DNA from: Elymus sibiricus
Lineage: Eukaryota > Streptophyta > Magnoliopsida > Poales > Poaceae
Length of the DNA stretch: 64,000 nt
Assembly (NCBI GenBank): GCA_039707655.1
Contig: CM077673.1
Coordinates: forward strand, 3,854,001-3,918,000
Direction: 5' to 3'
Positions 61,378 to 64,000 of the stretch are shown here, piece after piece. Every line of letters starts with the position of its first letter. Within the stretch, counting starts at the first letter, position 1. The notes beneath the pieces were generated by a model. That model was not told the origin of the DNA and ran no database searches. It saw only the letters and a list, made by a program, of their open reading frames with translations. The translations under genes and the position numbers were made by a program.

Positions 61378-63887
61378 GCTATTATCCACTGTTTTTTGCT
61401 AGTCGTGGTCGTCCGAACGTTCGGGGAAGCCCGGGGATCGGTTACGGGGACCTTGCCAAAAGTCACAGATTTTGTCCGTTTCGGCCAGTTTTCTATACTA
61501 TTACTCACTGATTTTGGGTCCCGGGGCGATACAAACGTTTGGGGAACCCCGGGGCCCGCTTACGAAGACCTCACCAAAACTCGCAGATTTTGTCCATTTG
61601 GCAAGATTTTTATGCTATTATTCACTGTTTTCTGGTAGTCACTGTCGTCCGAACATTCGGGGAAGCCCGGGGTGCGCTTATGTGGACCTTGCCAAAACTA
61701 GCTGATTTTGTCTGTTCCGGCCACTTTTCTATGCTATTACTCATTGATTTTGTGTCCAGGGGCGATCCAAACGTTCGGGGAAAGCGGACCTCGCCAAAAC
61801 TTGCAGATTTGGTCCTTTCTTACCAGTTTTCTATGCTATTATTCACTGTTTTTTGGTTGTCGTGGTTGTCCGAACGTTCAAGGACGCCCGAGGACCGGTT
61901 ACGGGGACCTTCCCAAAAATCGCAGATTTTGTCCGTTTTAGCCAGTTTTCTATGCTTTTACTCACTAATTTTGGGTCTCGCGGCGATTCAAACATTCGGG
62001 GAACCCCGGGGTCCATTTTACGGGCACCACGCCAAAACTCGCAGATTTGGTCCATTCTGACCAGTTTTCTATGCTATTATTCACTGTTTTTGGTTGTCAT
62101 GGTCGTCCCAACATTTGGGGATGCCCGGGGTCCGGTTACGGGGACCTCGCCAAAACTCGCAGATTTGGTCCATTCTTACCAGTTTTCTATGCTATTATTC
62201 ACTGTTTTTTGGTTGTCGTGGTCGTCCGAACGTTCGGGGAAGCCCGGGGTGCGGTTACGTGGACCTTGCCAAAACTCGCAGATTTGGTCCATTCTTACCA
62301 GTTTTCTATGCTATTACTCACTGATTTTGGGTCCCGGGGCGATCCAAATGTTCGGGGAACCCCGGGGTCCGCTTACGGGGACCTCGCCAAAACTCGCAGA
62401 TTTGGTCCATTCTTACCAGTTTTCTGTGCTATTATTCACTGTTTTTTGGTTGTCATGGTCGTCCGAACGTTCGGGGAAGCCCGTGGACCGGTTACGTGGA
62501 CATCGCCAAAACTCGCATATTTGGTCCATTCTTACCTGTTTTCTATGCTATTACTCAGTGATTATGGGTCCCGGGGCGATCCAAATGTTCGGGGAACCTC
62601 GGGGTCCGCTTACGAGGACCTCGCCAAAACTCGCAGATTTGGTACATCCTTACCAGTTTTCTATGCTATTATTCACTATTTTTTGCTATTCGTGGTCGTC
62701 CGAACGTTCGGGGAAGCCCGGGGATCGGTTACGGGGACCTCGCCAAAAGTCGCAGATTTTGTCTGTTTCGGCCAGTTTTCTATACTATTACTCACTGATT
62801 TTGGGTCCCGGGGCGATCCAAACGTTTGGGGAACCCCGGGGTCCGCTTACGAAGACCTCTTCAAAACTCGTAGATTTTGTCCATTTGACAAGATTTCTAT
62901 GCTATTATTCACTATTTTTTGGTAGTCATGGTCGTCCGAACATTCGGGGAAGCCCGGGGTGCGCTTATGGGGACATTGCCAAAACTAGCAGATTTTGTCT
63001 GTTCCGGCCGGTTTTCTATGCTATTAATCACTGATTTTGGGTCTCGGGATGATCGAAACGTTCGGGGAACCCCGGGGTCTGGTTACGGGGACCTTGCCAA
63101 AACTCGCAGATTTGGTCCATTCTTACCAGTTTTCTATGCAATTATTCATTGTTTTTTGGTTGTCGTGGTCGTCCGAACGTTCGGGGAAGCCCGGGGTCCG
63201 GTTACGTGGACCTCGCCAAAACTCGTAGATTTGATCCATTCTTACCAGTTTTCTATTCTATTAGTCACTGATTTTGGTCCCGGGGCGATCCAAATGTTCG
63301 GGGAATCCCGGGGTCCTCTTACGGGGACCTCGCGAAAACTAGCAGATTTTGTCTGTTCCGGCCAGTTTTCTATGCTATTACTCACTAATTTTGGGTCTCG
63401 CGGCGATCCAAACATTCGGGGAACCCCGGGGTCCGCTTACGGGCACCTCGCCAAACGTTCGGGGAAGCCCGGGGATCGGTTACGGGGACCTCGCCAAAAG
63501 TCGCAGATTTTGTCTGTTTCGGCCAGTTTTCTATACTATTACTCCCTGATTTTGGGTCCCGGGGCGATCCAAACGTTTGGGGAACCTCGGTGTCCGCTTA
63601 CGAAGACCTCTTCAAAACTCGCAGATTTTGTCCATTTGACAAGATTTCTATGCTATTATTCACTGTTTTTTGGTAGTCATGGTCGTCCGAACATTCGGGG
63701 AAGCCCGGGGTGCGCTTATGGGGACCTTGCCAAAACTAGCAGATTTTGTCTGTTCCGGCCAGTTTTCTATGCTATTACTCACTAATTTTGGGTCTCGCGG
63801 CGATCCAAACATTCGGGGAACCCCGGGGTCTGCTTACGGGCACCTCGCTAAACTCGCAGATTTGGTACATTCTGACCAGTTTTCTAT
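61378..63887. repeat. 2.51-kb tandem duplication, copy 2
   Basis: This copy directly follows copy 1 and is nearly identical to it. At about 63,887 the sequence leaves the pattern: copy 1 continues into a second tatccactgttttttgctag, while here it reads tattcactgtttttggttg. Confidence 0.88.
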
Positions 63888-64000
63888 GCTATTATTCACT
63901 GTTTTTGGTTGTCGTGGTCGTCCCAACATTTGGGGAAGCCCGAGGTCCGGTTACGGGGACCTCGCCAAAACTCGTAGATTTGATCCATTCTTACCAGTTT

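Larger units (their letters stand above)
53397..64000. repeat. Satellite array, right block (same family)
   Basis: This is the same A/B monomer satellite, in the same orientation, resuming directly after the retrotransposon. The B-type monomer interrupted at 43,814 continues in phase at 53,402, so removing the element and one target duplication restores a normal monomer. The block runs off the right edge of the window. It contains its own long duplications (54.8-58.1 kb and 58.87-63.89 kb) and some monomers shortened by deletion. No gene is visible in it. Confidence 0.95.

Overview
The window looks like plant nuclear DNA from a Triticeae grass (wheat, rye, Aegilops or barley group). About 54 kb of it is one tandem satellite, and a single 9.6-kb LTR retrotransposon is inserted in it. 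I find no intact host gene, RNA gene or CRISPR array. Two things point to the organism. The satellite monomer (about 118 bp, with the block ctattactcact followed by ttttgggtccc) resembles, from memory, the pSc119.2 / 120-bp family of rye and wheat. The retrotransposon Gag remnant and its tRNA-Lys primer site also match what I know of Triticeae Gypsy-type elements.

Layout. Positions 1-43,814 and 53,397-64,000 are satellite, roughly 460 monomers. Two monomer types mostly alternate: A begins gattttgggtcccgggg and B begins gttttttggttgtcgtgg, giving a dimer of about 237 bp. Above that level the array is a patchwork of higher-order repeats. There is a 4.75-kb unit with two full copies and a partial third (1 to about 11,010), the first carrying an extra 670-bp tandem duplication. 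A 2.47-kb unit (21 monomers) is repeated about 4.9 times (about 11,755-23,875). From 22 to 43.8 kb there are long duplicated blocks at offsets of 6.94/7.18, 9.72, 11.67, 12.26, 15.91, 24.88 and 39.05 kb. A 2.51-kb tandem duplication lies at 58,868-63,887. Many copies look about 99% identical by eye, so amplification was recent.

The retrotransposon (43,815-53,396, minus strand) has two related LTRs, a 5-bp target duplication (GTTGT), a primer-binding site matching plant tRNA-Lys(CUU), a polypurine-like stretch and a TATA box in each LTR. Its only recognisable protein is a broken gag. No protease, reverse transcriptase, RNase H or integrase is visible, so it is non-autonomous. Its interior looks chimeric: where gag stops, the LTR end of a different but related family begins, followed by a second tRNA-Lys primer site and a long GC-rich leader.

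The long open frames across the satellite follow from the dimer length (about 237 bp, 79 codons) and are not annotated as genes. Identities and divergences given here are hand estimates; no alignment or database search was run.
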